Below the pieces are notes generated by a model. The model worked only from the letters and a program-made list of their open reading frames with translations. It ran no database searches and was not told the origin of the DNA. 64,000 nucleotides of DNA from an uncultured Flavobacteriaceae bacterium. Lineage in GTDB: Bacteria > Bacteroidota > Bacteroidia > Flavobacteriales > Flavobacteriaceae. The position numbers were made by a program, and so were the translations under genes. Shown here piece after piece: positions 17,634-27,391 of the stretch (position 1 is its first letter; every line of letters starts with the position of its first letter). The DNA lies in NCBI GenBank assembly GCA_905181835.1, contig CAJIZF010000002.1:124001-188000 (forward strand). The letters are read 5' to 3'.

Positions 17634-18824
17634 ATGAATTTACACGAATATCAAGGAAAAGAAATGTTAAACAGTTTTGGAGTTGAAATCCAACGAGGAA
17701 TTGTTGCGCAAAATCCAGCTGAAGCTGTTGCTGCTGCTAAAAAATTAACGGAAGATACCGGTACAGGTTGGCACGTTATAAAAGCTCAGGTTCATGCCGG
17801 TGGACGTGGAAAAGGTGGAGGTGTTAAATTAGCAAAGAGCCTAGTAGAAGTAGAACAAATTGCAGATCAAATTATTGGAATGCATTTAGTAACTCCTCAA
17901 ACTACGACTGAGGGAAAACTAGTAAGTCAAATTTTAGTTGCAGAAGATGTTTATTATCCGGGCGATTCAGAACCAAGCGAATTTTATATAAGTGTTTTAA
18001 TGAATAGAGCAACCGGTAGAAATATGATCATGTATTCAACGGAGGGAGGAATGGATATTGAAGCAGTCGCTGAAAATACGCCACATCTTATATTTAATGA
18101 GGAAATTGATCCGACTCTGGGTTTACTTCCTTTTCAAGCCAGAAAAATTGCATTTAATTTAGGATTAAGCGGTAAGGCTTTTAAACAAATGACAAAATTT
18201 GTTTCTTCTTTGTATACTGCTTATGTTAAATCGGATTCATCATTATTTGAAATTAATCCAGTATTAAAAACAAGTGATGATCGTGTTATTGCAGTTGATG
18301 CGAAAGTAACTATCGATGATAATGCCTTGTTTCGTCATAAGGACTACGAAGCACTAAGAGATTTAAGAGAAGAAAACCCTGTGGAGGTTGAAGCTAAAGC
18401 AGTGGGTTTAAGTTATGTAGATCTAGATGGTAATGTAGGTTGTATGGTTAATGGAGCTGGATTAGCAATGGCAACCATGGATTTAATAAAGCAAGCAGGT
18501 GGAGATCCTGCTAATTTTTTAGATGTGGGAGGTACAGCTGATGCAGAACGTGTTGAAATTGCTTTTAATTTAATACTCAAGGATCCAAATGTAAAAGCTA
18601 TCCTAGTAAATATATTTGGAGGAATTGTTAGATGCGATAGAGTAGCACAAGGAATTATAGATGCCTATAAAAGTATTGGCTCAATTGAAGTACCAATTAT
18701 AGTTCGTTTAGAAGGAACCAATGCTGATATTGCAAAAAAATTAATTGATGACAGTGGCTTAGATGTATACAGTGTAATTGAATTCCAAGAAGCAGCTGAT
18801 AAAGTACAAGAAGTATTAGCTTAG
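17634..18824 (+). CDS. sucC: Succinyl-CoA ligase [ADP-forming] subunit beta
   Basis: Beta subunit of the TCA-cycle enzyme that makes ATP from succinyl-CoA. The N-terminal ATP-grasp domain starts MNLHEYQGKEML and includes KAQVHAGGRGKGGG; the C-terminal CoA-ligase domain contains NIFGGIVRCD, close to where the alpha-subunit phosphohistidine docks. Length (396) is normal. The alpha subunit gene sucD is not adjacent, unlike in Escherichia coli. A TATTTTTG box (17583-17590) lies 43 bp before the start. Confidence 0.97.
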   Translation: MNLHEYQGKEMLNSFGVEIQRGIVAQNPAEAVAAAKKLTEDTGTGWHVIKAQVHAGGRGKGGGVKLAKSLVEVEQIADQIIGMHLVTPQTTTEGKLVSQILVAEDVYYPGDSEPSEFYISVLMNRATGRNMIMYSTEGGMDIEAVAENTPHLIFNEEIDPTLGLLPFQARKIAFNLGLSGKAFKQMTKFVSSLYTAYVKSDSSLFEINPVLKTSDDRVIAVDAKVTIDDNALFRHKDYEALRDLREENPVEVEAKAVGLSYVDLDGNVGCMVNGAGLAMATMDLIKQAGGDPANFLDVGGTADAERVEIAFNLILKDPNVKAILVNIFGGIVRCDRVAQGIIDAYKSIGSIEVPIIVRLEGTNADIAKKLIDDSGLDVYSVIEFQEAADKVQEVLA

Positions 18825-18970
18825 TTTAAATTTTCATAACAAAAAAACTTAGATTTTTTTATAATATATAAAAAATACTTTCAATTTAGGAATAGATTAT
18901 AATATTATAATTTTCTGTTAATGTGTTACTTATAATTTAAATTAAGTATGCTTTAACAATATATTTATCA

Positions 18971-19138
18971 TATATTTGTAATTCTGAACTAACCTTCAAA
19001 AATATATTTTTTAAATCTTACCGATTTTAAAAAGACCAATCGTACACAAAAAAATGGTTGAGATTTCATAATTGAAATTTAATTTGGTTAGTTAGTTGAT
19101 ATAACCACGTGCTTCTCAATCGGTACGTGGTTTCTTTT
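18971..19138 (+). other. Candidate small RNA locus between sucC and rluF
   Basis: The 323-bp gap between sucC and rluF has no open reading frame. It contains a TATATTTG -7 box (18971-18978) and, about 150 bp on, a terminator hairpin with a T-rich tail. Between them, AACTAACC (18987-18994) is exactly complementary to GGTTAGTT (19086-19093), so a transcript could close into a long-range stem. No -33 element is seen. It could equally be a distal terminator for sucC plus spacer DNA. Confidence 0.3.
19103..19138 (+). terminator. Rho-independent terminator downstream of sucC
   Basis: A 10-bp stem (19103-19112 with 19123-19132, one G-T pair) has a 10-nt loop and is followed by TCTTTT. The T run is on the plus strand only. 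It is 280 bp from the sucC stop and 10 bp from the convergent rluF stop. Confidence 0.7.
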
Positions 19139-19147
19139 AAAACTATA

Positions 19148-19888
19148 TTAACTTCGTTGTTTTGCAGAAATATTTAATGAGTCACCAAGGGATAGTTTTA
19201 AATCTTTTAATTCTTTTTCAGTTAAATATCGCCATTTACCTATGGGTAATTTTCCCAATTCTATATTCATAATACGTTCTCGTTTTAGAGTTTCCACCTC
19301 GTAACCTAAATGCTCACACATTCTTCTTATTTGACGATTTAAACCTTGTATTAAGGTGATTTTAAAAACGAATCGGCCAATTTTTTCTACCTTACATTTT
19401 TTGGTAACTGTATCTAATATTGGGACGCCTGACTGCATTCTTTTAATAAAACTATCTGTAATACGTCTATCCACTTTTACAAGGTATTCTTTTTCGTGTT
19501 GATTACCTGCTCTTAAAATTTTATTCACAATATCACCGTCGTTTGTCATTAACAATAATCCCTCACTTGGCTTATCCAGTCTTCCAATATGAAATATTCG
19601 TTCTTTATGATTAATAAAGTCTACCACATTACCTTCAACTCTTCTGTCTGTTGTACAGGTAATTCCTACAGGTTTATTTAAAGCAATATAAACTAATTGT
19701 TCGCTTTTGGTGATGGTTATATTTTTTACTTTGATAATGTCATTAGGCATCGCTCGATCTCCCAAAGATGCTAGTTGATCATTTATGGTTACTAAACCTT
19801 GCTCAATAAATTTATCAGCCTGTCTTCTAGAGCAATATCCACTATCGCTAATCGCTTTATTTAGCCTTTTAGAATCTTGATGATACAT
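19148..19888 (-). CDS. rluF: 23S rRNA pseudouridine synthase, RluF-type
   Basis: Makes pseudouridine in 23S rRNA. An S4 RNA-binding domain (about residues 7-60, [18 protein letters not shown]) precedes the catalytic domain, with the catalytic Asp105 in [13 protein letters not shown] and the C-terminal [13 protein letters not shown] motif. Length (246) and the S4-containing RsuA-family layout favour RluF over RluB or RluE, although exact target position rests on annotation of homologues. The ATG lies four bases after the uvrB stop, so it is cotranscribed with uvrB. Confidence 0.85.
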   Translation of the reverse strand: MYHQDSKRLNKAISDSGYCSRRQADKFIEQGLVTINDQLASLGDRAMPNDIIKVKNITITKSEQLVYIALNKPVGITCTTDRRVEGNVVDFINHKERIFHIGRLDKPSEGLLLMTNDGDIVNKILRAGNQHEKEYLVKVDRRITDSFIKRMQSGVPILDTVTKKCKVEKIGRFVFKITLIQGLNRQIRRMCEHLGYEVETLKRERIMNIELGKLPIGKWRYLTEKELKDLKLSLGDSLNISAKQRS

Positions 19889-19892
19889 GATG

Positions 19893-21899
19893 TTATGTTT
19901 TTTTAAGAAGTTCTAATTCCTTTTGATAATACTTTATAGTATCTCTTAATTTAGCTGCTACTATAAAATCTAACTCTTTTGCTGCTTTTTCCATTGCTTT
20001 TCTTGTATCTCTAATTTTTTTCTCAAGTTGAGGTTGATTTAAGTATTCGTTTTCTGATTCTGCTACAAGATTATCGATTAAATTAGTGGTATAAATTTCC
20101 TGTCTTTCTTTTGTTAGTGCATTGTCTAATGATTTTTTTATTGCTCTTGGGGTAATATTATTTTTTATATTGTAGGCTTCTTGTTTTTTACGTCGGTATT
20201 CCGTAGCATCTATAGTTTGTTGCATGCTTTTAGTGATTTTATCGGCATACATTATAGCTTTACCATTTAAATTTCTTGCTGCACGACCTACAGTTTGTGT
20301 TAAGGATCTCGCAGATCTTAAAAAACCTTCTTTATCAGCATCTAAAATGGCGACCAAGGAAACCTCTGGCAAATCTAAACCTTCCCTCAATAAGTTGACT
20401 CCAACCAAAACATCAAATATACCTAAACGCAAATCTTGCATGATTTCTACGCGTTCTAGGGTATCTACATCACTATGTATATACCTACAGCGTATTTCAA
20501 TTCTTGCCATATACTTGGTGAGTTCTTCGGCCATTCTTTTTGTAAGTGTAGTAACTAAAATCCGCTCATCTTTTTCGACTCGTAACTGAATTTCTTCTAA
20601 TAAATCGTCAATTTGATTGAGACTTGGGCGAACCTCTATAGGAGGATCCAAAAGCCCTGTGGGTCTTATGATTTGTTCCACAAAGACCCCTCCACTCTTT
20701 TCCAATTCATAATCTGCTGGCGTAGCACTGATATAAATTACTTGATTTTGCATGGTAACAAATTCATCAAACTTAAGGGGTCTGTTGTCCATTGCAGCAG
20801 GTAATCTAAATCCGTACTCTACTAAATTTTCTTTTCTGGATCGATCGCCTCCATACATCGCTGAAACTTGGGGTATCGAAACATGACTTTCATCTACTAT
20901 CATTAAATAATCATCAGGGAAAAAATCTAATAAACAGAAAGGTCTTGTACCTGGTAGGCGTTTATCTAAGTACCGAGAATAATTTTCAATTCCACTACAA
21001 TAGCCTAATTCTCGAATCATTTCTAAATCAAAATTAGTTCGTTCTTCGAGCCTTTTCGCTTCCAAATGCTTTCCAATTTCCTTAAAGTAGGCAAGTTGTT
21101 TTGTTAAATCATCTTGGATATCAACGATAGCTTCTTGTAAAATATCTGGTGAGGTAACAAACATATTAGCAGGATAAATATTTAGTAATTCATATTTCTC
21201 AATAATTTTATTTGTCTGTACATTGAAAATCTCAATTTCTTCAATTTCATCACCAAAAAAGTGAATCCTAAAAGCATCATCTGCATAACTTGGGAATACA
21301 TCAACAGTATCTCCTTTAATTCTGAAATTACCATGCTGAAAATCTGCTTCTGTCCGAGAATAAAGACTTTGTACTAAATTATGAAGCAGTTTAGTTCTTG
21401 AGATGACTTGCCCTTTTTGTAATTTGATGATATTTTTTTGAAACTCAGTTGGATTACCAATTCCATATAAACAAGAAACCGAAGCTACCACAATAATATC
21501 TCGTCTCCCTGATAGTAATGATGAAGTGGTACTTAATCTCATTTTTTCAATTTCATCATTGATTGAGAGATCTTTTTCTATATACAAACCAGTTGACGGG
21601 ATATAAGCCTCTGGCTGGTAATAGTCATAGTAGGAAACAAAATATTCTACTGCATTATTTGGAAAAAACTGCTTAAACTCAGAATATAGTTGAGCAGCTA
21701 ACGTTTTATTATGAGCTAAAATTAAAGTTGGCTTTTCAACTTGTTCAATTACATTGGCAACCGAGAATGTTTTTCCACTACCGGTAACACCAAGGAGTGT
21801 TTGGTCTAATTCACCAGCTGCTATACCTTCCACTAGTTGCTTAATTGCTTGTGGTTGATCACCCGTCGGAACAAAATCAGAAACGATATTAAATTTCAT
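19893..21899 (-). CDS. uvrB: UvrABC excinuclease subunit B
   Basis: DNA-damage recognition helicase-like subunit of nucleotide excision repair. The Walker A motif GVTGSGKT (37-44), the beta-hairpin segment [12 protein letters not shown], the Walker B region [10 protein letters not shown] and helicase motif VI (QTVGRAARN) are all visible. A C-terminal UVR domain (near 628-664) binds UvrC. Full length at 668 residues. It leads a two-gene unit with rluF. Confidence 0.98.
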   Translation of the reverse strand: MKFNIVSDFVPTGDQPQAIKQLVEGIAAGELDQTLLGVTGSGKTFSVANVIEQVEKPTLILAHNKTLAAQLYSEFKQFFPNNAVEYFVSYYDYYQPEAYIPSTGLYIEKDLSINDEIEKMRLSTTSSLLSGRRDIIVVASVSCLYGIGNPTEFQKNIIKLQKGQVISRTKLLHNLVQSLYSRTEADFQHGNFRIKGDTVDVFPSYADDAFRIHFFGDEIEEIEIFNVQTNKIIEKYELLNIYPANMFVTSPDILQEAIVDIQDDLTKQLAYFKEIGKHLEAKRLEERTNFDLEMIRELGYCSGIENYSRYLDKRLPGTRPFCLLDFFPDDYLMIVDESHVSIPQVSAMYGGDRSRKENLVEYGFRLPAAMDNRPLKFDEFVTMQNQVIYISATPADYELEKSGGVFVEQIIRPTGLLDPPIEVRPSLNQIDDLLEEIQLRVEKDERILVTTLTKRMAEELTKYMARIEIRCRYIHSDVDTLERVEIMQDLRLGIFDVLVGVNLLREGLDLPEVSLVAILDADKEGFLRSARSLTQTVGRAARNLNGKAIMYADKITKSMQQTIDATEYRRKKQEAYNIKNNITPRAIKKSLDNALTKERQEIYTTNLIDNLVAESENEYLNQPQLEKKIRDTRKAMEKAAKELDFIVAAKLRDTIKYYQKELELLKKT

Positions 21900-21981
21900 A
21901 GAAAAAAAAATACACTACTAAATTAAGAAAATGCATTTCAATTGAGAGATTAAAAAAACTTTTTAATGTTTTGTGAGAGAA

Positions 21982-23040
21982 TTAGACTTTCTGCTCTTTA
22001 TTGAAATAAACCAAATAATAATACATTTGTTTTTCCTCATCCCAACCTTTCTCAACAAATTTATCAGCGCTTTCGGTATTAATAAAGTCCAATTTAATTT
22101 GAATATTGGTGTCTAAATTGATAACGTTTTTTATTTTCTTTCTAGCTGCAGTAACCGCTGTATTAGCAATTGGAAATTCGGTTAAATCTTCTATTTTATA
22201 TTTGGGAGCTTGTTCCGACTTATAGTGCTTAAACTCCGGAATTAGATCAGGATTATCTATTACTTCATTTATAAACAAGGATTCTTCAAATTCATTGTTT
22301 TTTGCAAAATGATTTACTGCACGATTCATAAACAAAACTTCTTCTTTTTTGTCTTCAGCAGGTAAAACCACATCTTTAGCAAAATTTTGACAAAATTTGA
22401 GGTATTTTTTAGTATAAAAATTTTCATCCTCAAAAGCGTCAACCCCTAAAAATGAGTCCAGCCAGTAGCGAGCATCGTAACGATTACTATCTACGGATAA
22501 TATTTTGTACCCTTCTTCTTTATTAATATTAAATATTAAACAACCTTTATCTAGCTTATTTAGATTAACACCTTGTTGTAAGTGAGCTTTTAATTGATTT
22601 TTATTTTCAGAAAACTGCAAAAATTCTTGTTTGATTTCAGACTTAAAAATTCCTATAGCATCTACTTTTTCATTATTCAATTGAATATTTTCAAAATAAA
22701 CAACATATAACTCACCTGGTTTTATATGTGGATGAAGTGATTGATCGTATAAATGTGTTGCAATTGTTTTACTTTGCTCGTGAATCGTGTTTGGAGTCTC
22801 AAATATTTTGGAAGATAAACCGTGTAATCCATGGAATTCTAAATCTGTCTCGTGTATAAATTGATAATAATTTTCTTCCTTTTCTCTAAACGGTTTTAAA
22901 AAATATTCTTTAAGTAAAGGGGTTAGTTCATCATCGGCATGAAAACTATCATTCGATAAAAAAATAGGTTCATTGTTGATTTTATTTCCGACTCTGTGAA
23001 TTGAAATTGAGGTGATGTGTGCACCGTATAAGTTAATCAT
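21982..23040 (-). CDS. Nucleoid-associated protein (NdpA/YejK family)
   Basis: A 352-residue protein of the 37-kDa nucleoid-associated family. The opening (ISIHRVGNKI), the middle segment GCLIFNINKEEGYKIL and the DARYWLDSFLGV stretch are typical. Family members bind the nucleoid; a precise role is not established. It lies 38 bp after the pRiA4b-ORF3-like gene and may share its promoter. Confidence 0.75.
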   Translation of the reverse strand: MINLYGAHITSISIHRVGNKINNEPIFLSNDSFHADDELTPLLKEYFLKPFREKEENYYQFIHETDLEFHGLHGLSSKIFETPNTIHEQSKTIATHLYDQSLHPHIKPGELYVVYFENIQLNNEKVDAIGIFKSEIKQEFLQFSENKNQLKAHLQQGVNLNKLDKGCLIFNINKEEGYKILSVDSNRYDARYWLDSFLGVDAFEDENFYTKKYLKFCQNFAKDVVLPAEDKKEEVLFMNRAVNHFAKNNEFEESLFINEVIDNPDLIPEFKHYKSEQAPKYKIEDLTEFPIANTAVTAARKKIKNVINLDTNIQIKLDFINTESADKFVEKGWDEEKQMYYYLVYFNKEQKV

Positions 23041-23078
23041 TTAGTAGCTTTTGGGAATTATTTTTAGTTTGATACGTA

Positions 23079-23591
23079 TTAGTTCCAATTTTCATTAAAA
23101 TCTAAATCACCATAATCTTCTGGATCTAAATCGTCGTCATATTGCTCATCATCGGTCTCTTTACCTTCAGCTATAAATTCTTTTTCAGGAGCTTCATCCG
23201 GTAAATTTCCATGAGAAAACATAAGGTTGGGATAAGTTTGATTTGGATCTGGTTCGGCAATGTCTGCTAACTCCACCAAAAAAGTCCACATACTTAAAAA
23301 ATCATACACATATAACAATCTTGGTTGATTTCTGTCAGTCACATCATCGATTGAAGTTTCATTCATTATGCGGATACTATCCATTCCCTCACTCATGTCG
23401 AATAAAGCAATTTCTTCACCTTGTTCCCAGTTTTCGTTACTGACGTAAAAAGATGCCATTTCATTTCCTTCAAAACCAAAAGCTTGAGTGATACTATTGT
23501 GTAATTCTTCTAAGGTATTTTCTGAACCGATTTCAATATCTCGAAAAACATCTTCTTTTGCATCTAATATAATTCTAAAGCGGTATATCAT
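23079..23591 (-). CDS. pRiA4b ORF-3-like protein (IS1096 TnpR-type passenger domain)
   Basis: A 170-residue acidic protein. The first 110 residues (IYRFRIILDAKEDVFRDIEI then TLEELHNSITQAFGF) match the plasmid pRiA4b ORF-3-like fold, which databases also label as an IS1096 passenger protein. No transposase or terminal repeats are near, so the mobile-element name is only historical. The tail (about 125-170) is very acidic and probably disordered. Function unknown. It has its own well-formed promoter. Confidence 0.75.
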   Translation of the reverse strand: MIYRFRIILDAKEDVFRDIEIGSENTLEELHNSITQAFGFEGNEMASFYVSNENWEQGEEIALFDMSEGMDSIRIMNETSIDDVTDRNQPRLLYVYDFLSMWTFLVELADIAEPDPNQTYPNLMFSHGNLPDEAPEKEFIAEGKETDDEQYDDDLDPEDYGDLDFNENWN

Positions 23592-23609
23592 AAATTATTA
23601 ATTATATGA

Positions 23610-23642
23610 CAAATATACTTAAATCAATTCCCTTGAAGCAAA
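23610..23642 (-). promoter_or_regulatory. Promoter of the pRiA4b ORF-3-like gene
   Basis: On the minus strand, TTTG (23642-23639), a 21-bp spacer and TATATTTG (23617-23610) fit the flavobacterial consensus. The predicted start is about 10-15 bp before the ATG at 23591, giving a short leader. Confidence 0.65.
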
Positions 23643-23715
23643 CAGAATTGTTATGAATAATGAATATTTTTTTTAGACCTTAGCTAGTTTTAGAGCTGGA
23701 GTTTAATTTAATATT

Positions 23716-24744
23716 TTATGCTTTTTTGATGGTTGTTTTTAATATTAAATAAAATTGTAATCCAAATAATAATGCGGATAATACCAGGTGTAAGGGTTGT
23801 GTAGTAAAAGGAAAGTTTAAATAATACATAAGAATTCCAGTGACTACTTCAAGACCTATAACTAAAATGATGTAATTTATCAAGGGTTCATTTAGCTGTA
23901 TTTTTTTAATGATCATATATAAGCTCGCATTGATTAGGATAATTAGTATGGATAATGTTCGATGTATATAGAATTGTAAATTAGGATTTTGTAACCATAA
24001 CTCTTTTTTATAACCAAAATTCAACACCTGTTCATCTATAAATTGCCGTACCTGTGTACCTAAAAATACTTGAATAAAAGTCAGTGAAATAGCACTTATT
24101 AAAACATATTTAAATACTTGAGGAAAGATAATGACTTTTTGAGGCTTCAGATTCTTCGGCTGGGAATGATAAATAGCATATAATAATAATGCAATAATGA
24201 TGAATGAGCCCATCATATGTATAGTTATTTTATAGGGTGATAAATTTGAGTCAACTACCGTTTTACCTAACCATGCTTCAAATCCCATCCCAAGTATGAC
24301 TAGTATACTAGTGATGGTTAGATTTCTGTAAGGTTTATTTAGTCTTAGTGATATAATGAATAGTATTAAAATAGGAATACCTGCAAAAGCTGTTAATAGC
24401 CTATTAATATATTCAATCCAAGTATGAATTACATTGAAGGTATTATAACTATGTTGAGTGTTGATTTCCCAATTGCTTAAGTCCAATTTCAAAGCGGATG
24501 TAAAATTCTCTTTTGCATAATAAAAAACATCTTCATATTGTATTACTTGGCCTGATTTGTAATGATGTTTAGGTTGAAATTGAATTTCAGATATTTCAGT
24601 AGGGGGTATGTAGTATCCAAAACATTTTGGCCAATCAGGACAACCCATTCCTGAACCAGTCATTCTAACTACTGCTCCCGCAATAATTATAAAATAGATA
24701 CAGATCAATGATATTTTAGCAAGCTTATTAAATCGTTTTAGCAT
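23716..24744 (-). CDS. ctaA: Heme A synthase (CtaA/COX15 family)
   Basis: Inner-membrane enzyme that oxidises the C8 methyl of heme O to give heme A for cytochrome oxidases. About eight transmembrane helices are seen in 342 residues. The GAVVRMTGSGMGCPDWPKCF region near residue 22 is the family signature, including the Cys of the first loop; NVIHTWIEYINRL and KITIHMMGS carry heme-ligand histidines, as does FYIHRTLS. Its start overlaps the acetyltransferase gene by 17 bp. The cytochrome oxidase genes it serves lie outside this window. Confidence 0.92.
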   Translation of the reverse strand: MLKRFNKLAKISLICIYFIIIAGAVVRMTGSGMGCPDWPKCFGYYIPPTEISEIQFQPKHHYKSGQVIQYEDVFYYAKENFTSALKLDLSNWEINTQHSYNTFNVIHTWIEYINRLLTAFAGIPILILFIISLRLNKPYRNLTITSILVILGMGFEAWLGKTVVDSNLSPYKITIHMMGSFIIIALLLYAIYHSQPKNLKPQKVIIFPQVFKYVLISAISLTFIQVFLGTQVRQFIDEQVLNFGYKKELWLQNPNLQFYIHRTLSILIILINASLYMIIKKIQLNEPLINYIILVIGLEVVTGILMYYLNFPFTTQPLHLVLSALLFGLQFYLILKTTIKKA

Positions 24745-25282
24745 ATTCTTTCTTTGTTAACACAAACCATTGAAGAGTTTTTTTTTCTGGAATGTCTTCT
24801 TCACCAGGATAAAAATCAATTTTATCTAACTTAAAACCCACTTTTAGCAAAACATTTTTAGAAGCACTATTTTCTAGCTCTGCAAAACCAAAAATTCGTT
24901 TAAGTTTAAGTTTTTTAAAAGCAAATTTTAAGGACATTTTTGAGGATTCTGTGGCAATACCTTTTCCCCAATATTTTGGTAAAAAACGATAGCCTAAATC
25001 CGATTCTCCATTAGCTTCAGGTAAATACTTAATTCCTGTAAAACCGATAAGTTTTTGATCAGGTTTATAGATAACCGCAAACCTACCATATCCGTAAATT
25101 TCATAATCTTTAAGGATGATATTATATAAAACATCTTCAGCTTGCTTTTTAGTGGTTAAGATAGTATCTCCTGTATATTTTTGAACAAGAGAATTTGAAT
25201 TCAACTCGAGTATGGCTTGTTCATCTCCTATTTTAAAGGGGCGAATTAATAGACGATCAGATTCTAATTTTACATATTCCAC
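24728..25282 (-). CDS. GNAT-family N-acetyltransferase (RimJ/RimL-like)
   Basis: A 184-residue GNAT protein. It opens with ESDRLLIRPFKIGDEQAI, a common start of RimJ/RimL-type members; the acetyl-CoA-binding loop region YWGKGIATESSK is near residue 104, and the ENSASKNVLLKVGF segment is typical of the last motif. Acceptor unknown; these proteins may acetylate ribosomal proteins, amino acids or drugs. It sits one base after the cca stop and overlaps ctaA, so it is cotranscribed with both. Confidence 0.82.
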   Translation of the reverse strand: MEYVKLESDRLLIRPFKIGDEQAILELNSNSLVQKYTGDTILTTKKQAEDVLYNIILKDYEIYGYGRFAVIYKPDQKLIGFTGIKYLPEANGESDLGYRFLPKYWGKGIATESSKMSLKFAFKKLKLKRIFGFAELENSASKNVLLKVGFKLDKIDFYPGEEDIPEKKTLQWFVLTKKEYAKTI

Positions 25283-25283
25283 A

Positions 25284-26705
25284 TCAGTAACTTTTTAATC
25301 CTAGTTCTTTCCCTTTTTGAAGCATGAATTCTTTAGCAGGGATATATTCATTTGGAATTTTGCCTTCCAGAATAGCTTCTTTAATAGCATCTTTGATTAT
25401 TCCTATTTCTTTTGAAGGTTTTAAATTAAATGTTTTGATGATTTCTTCTCCGGAAATTGGGGGTTGAAAGTTTCTGATATGATCCCGCTCCTCAACTTCA
25501 ATTATTTTAGCTCTTACCCTTTGAAAATTTTGATGATATCTTTTGAATTTTTCAGGGTTTTTAGTTGTAATGTCTGCTTCGCATAGGGTCATTAAATCTT
25601 CAATATGATCTCCTGCGTCAAAAACTAATCTGCGTACAGCGCTATCGGTCACATCCGAAGCAATTACGATTGGTCTTGAGCTCATGAATACCATTTTTTG
25701 AACAAATTTCATTTTTTCATTCAAAGGCATTTTTAATCGCTTAAATAATTTATAAACCATTTTTGATCCAACAAATTCGTGACCATGAAAAGTCCAACCT
25801 ATTTTCTTATCAAATTTTTTAGTGGGTGCTTTTCCGATATCATGTAACAGTGCTGCCCATCGTAACCATATATTATCTGTGCTTTTAGCAATATTGTCTA
25901 CCACTTCAAGCGTGTGCCAAAAGTTATCTTTATGATGTTGACCCTCGATACTGTCAACACCTTTTAAATTTGAAAGCTCGGGTATAATATGAGTTAATAA
26001 ATTAACTTTATTTAGGATAGCAAAACCAATGGAAGGCTTAGGAGATGCTAATATTTTATGTAGCTCATCTACAATTCGTTCTGTAGAAATTATAGTGATT
26101 CGTTTTGCGTTTTTTTCAATCGATTTAAAGGACTGATCCTCTATTCTAAATTGAAGTTGCGTAGCAAATCGAATCGCTCTTAACATCCGTAATGGATCGT
26201 CATTAAAAGTAATATCTGGGTCAAGTGGTGTCCTAATTATTTTATTATTTAAATCGTTGATCCCATTAAAAGGATCTAAAAGTGCACCAAAATTATACTC
26301 GTTTAAACTCAATGCCATCGCATTAATTGAAAAATCTCTTCTATTTTGATCGTCTTCCAAGGTTCCCTCTTCAATAGCAGGGTTTCTGCTAGTTTTTTTA
26401 TAAGACTCTTTTCTTGCTCCTACAAATTCAAGTTCAATTTCATCCGTTTTTAACATAGCAGTTCCATAATTTTTGAAAATGGATACTTTAGGCTGACTTG
26501 GAATCAAACTTGAAACCTTTTTTGCCAAATCGATACCACTACCAATGGTTACTATATCAATATCTTTCGAGTTTGTTCTATTTAAAATAAAGTCTCTAAC
26601 ATATCCTCCGATTACATAACTTTCTAGGTTTAACAAAGAAGATGCTTCAGCTACTATTTTAAAAATAGGCTTTGAAAGTGCTGTTGTATGTATTTTTTTA
26701 GACAC
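25284..26705 (-). CDS. cca: CCA tRNA nucleotidyltransferase with HD domain
   Basis: Adds or repairs the 3' CCA of tRNAs. The N-terminal polymerase-beta-like head has GGYVRDFILN (about 33-42) and the catalytic SKDIDIVTIG; the neck includes RRDFSINAMAL and DPLRMLRAIRFATQ. A C-terminal HD phosphohydrolase region (HHKDNFWHTL, LLHDIGKAPT) suggests 2',3'-cyclic phosphatase activity. Full length at 473 residues. It is 23 bp downstream of the Sua5/YciO gene, a coherent tRNA-maturation pair. Confidence 0.93.
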   Translation of the reverse strand: MSKKIHTTALSKPIFKIVAEASSLLNLESYVIGGYVRDFILNRTNSKDIDIVTIGSGIDLAKKVSSLIPSQPKVSIFKNYGTAMLKTDEIELEFVGARKESYKKTSRNPAIEEGTLEDDQNRRDFSINAMALSLNEYNFGALLDPFNGINDLNNKIIRTPLDPDITFNDDPLRMLRAIRFATQLQFRIEDQSFKSIEKNAKRITIISTERIVDELHKILASPKPSIGFAILNKVNLLTHIIPELSNLKGVDSIEGQHHKDNFWHTLEVVDNIAKSTDNIWLRWAALLHDIGKAPTKKFDKKIGWTFHGHEFVGSKMVYKLFKRLKMPLNEKMKFVQKMVFMSSRPIVIASDVTDSAVRRLVFDAGDHIEDLMTLCEADITTKNPEKFKRYHQNFQRVRAKIIEVEERDHIRNFQPPISGEEIIKTFNLKPSKEIGIIKDAIKEAILEGKIPNEYIPAKEFMLQKGKELGLKSY

Positions 26706-26728
26706 TATTTTTTTAATGATTAAGTAAA

Positions 26729-27289
26729 TTACTTACGAATAACGCTAACAGATCCATTGCTTTCAATTTTTATAATGGATGATGGTTTTGAAGGTTTAGT
26801 TTGTTGATTCAATGGAACTACATAGTCAACTCCCTCTAAAATAATTTTATTGATTTCTTTAAAATTATTTGGAGTTGCTTTTCCAGTTAAATTTGCGGAA
26901 GTAGATACAATAGGTTTTTTAAATTTTTTTATTAATTTGCTTACAAAACCTTGTCTAACGACTCTAATTCCTATTGAATTATCTTCAGCTATTAAATTCT
27001 CAGCCACGTGTAAGGGACGATCATAGATTATGGTGGTAGGGGTGGTTGCATACTTAATGATATCATAGGTAACCTCTGGTACATCTTCAATATACTGATT
27101 GAGCATTTTAAAATCATTCACCAATGAAATCATAGATTTATTGGATGCTCTTTCTTTTAATTTAAAAATCTTATCGACTGCTTCGTAATTAGTAGCATCA
27201 CATCCAATTCCCCAAACCGTATCGGTAGGGTAGAGTATAATACCACCTTTTTTAAGCACATTTAAGCATTCATTAATTTCGGTTTGCAT
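26729..27289 (-). CDS. L-threonylcarbamoyladenylate synthase family protein (Sua5/YciO/YrdC)
   Basis: YrdC-like domain protein of 186 residues, family role being formation of threonylcarbamoyl-AMP for the t6A modification at tRNA position 37. The KKGGIILYPTDTVWGIGCDA stretch (13-32), KLKERASNKSM and the STSANLTG loop near the C-terminus are typical. Without the Sua5 C-terminal domain it resembles TsaC; a YciO-type paralogue cannot be excluded. It leads a run with cca, the GNAT gene and ctaA. Confidence 0.88.
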   Translation of the reverse strand: MQTEINECLNVLKKGGIILYPTDTVWGIGCDATNYEAVDKIFKLKERASNKSMISLVNDFKMLNQYIEDVPEVTYDIIKYATTPTTIIYDRPLHVAENLIAEDNSIGIRVVRQGFVSKLIKKFKKPIVSTSANLTGKATPNNFKEINKIILEGVDYVVPLNQQTKPSKPSSIIKIESNGSVSVIRK

Positions 27290-27391
27290 GTGAATTATCG
27301 ATTTGAATTTCTTGGTAAAAATAATAAAATAAAGCCACTGTTATTTTTAAAATTTTCATAAATCATGAATTGACAAATTAAAGCTACATTT

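Noticed and set aside
23079-23591. Possible mobile element, from the IS1096 TnpR family label
   Set aside because: No transposase, inverted repeats or target duplication nearby; the family name does not show mobility.
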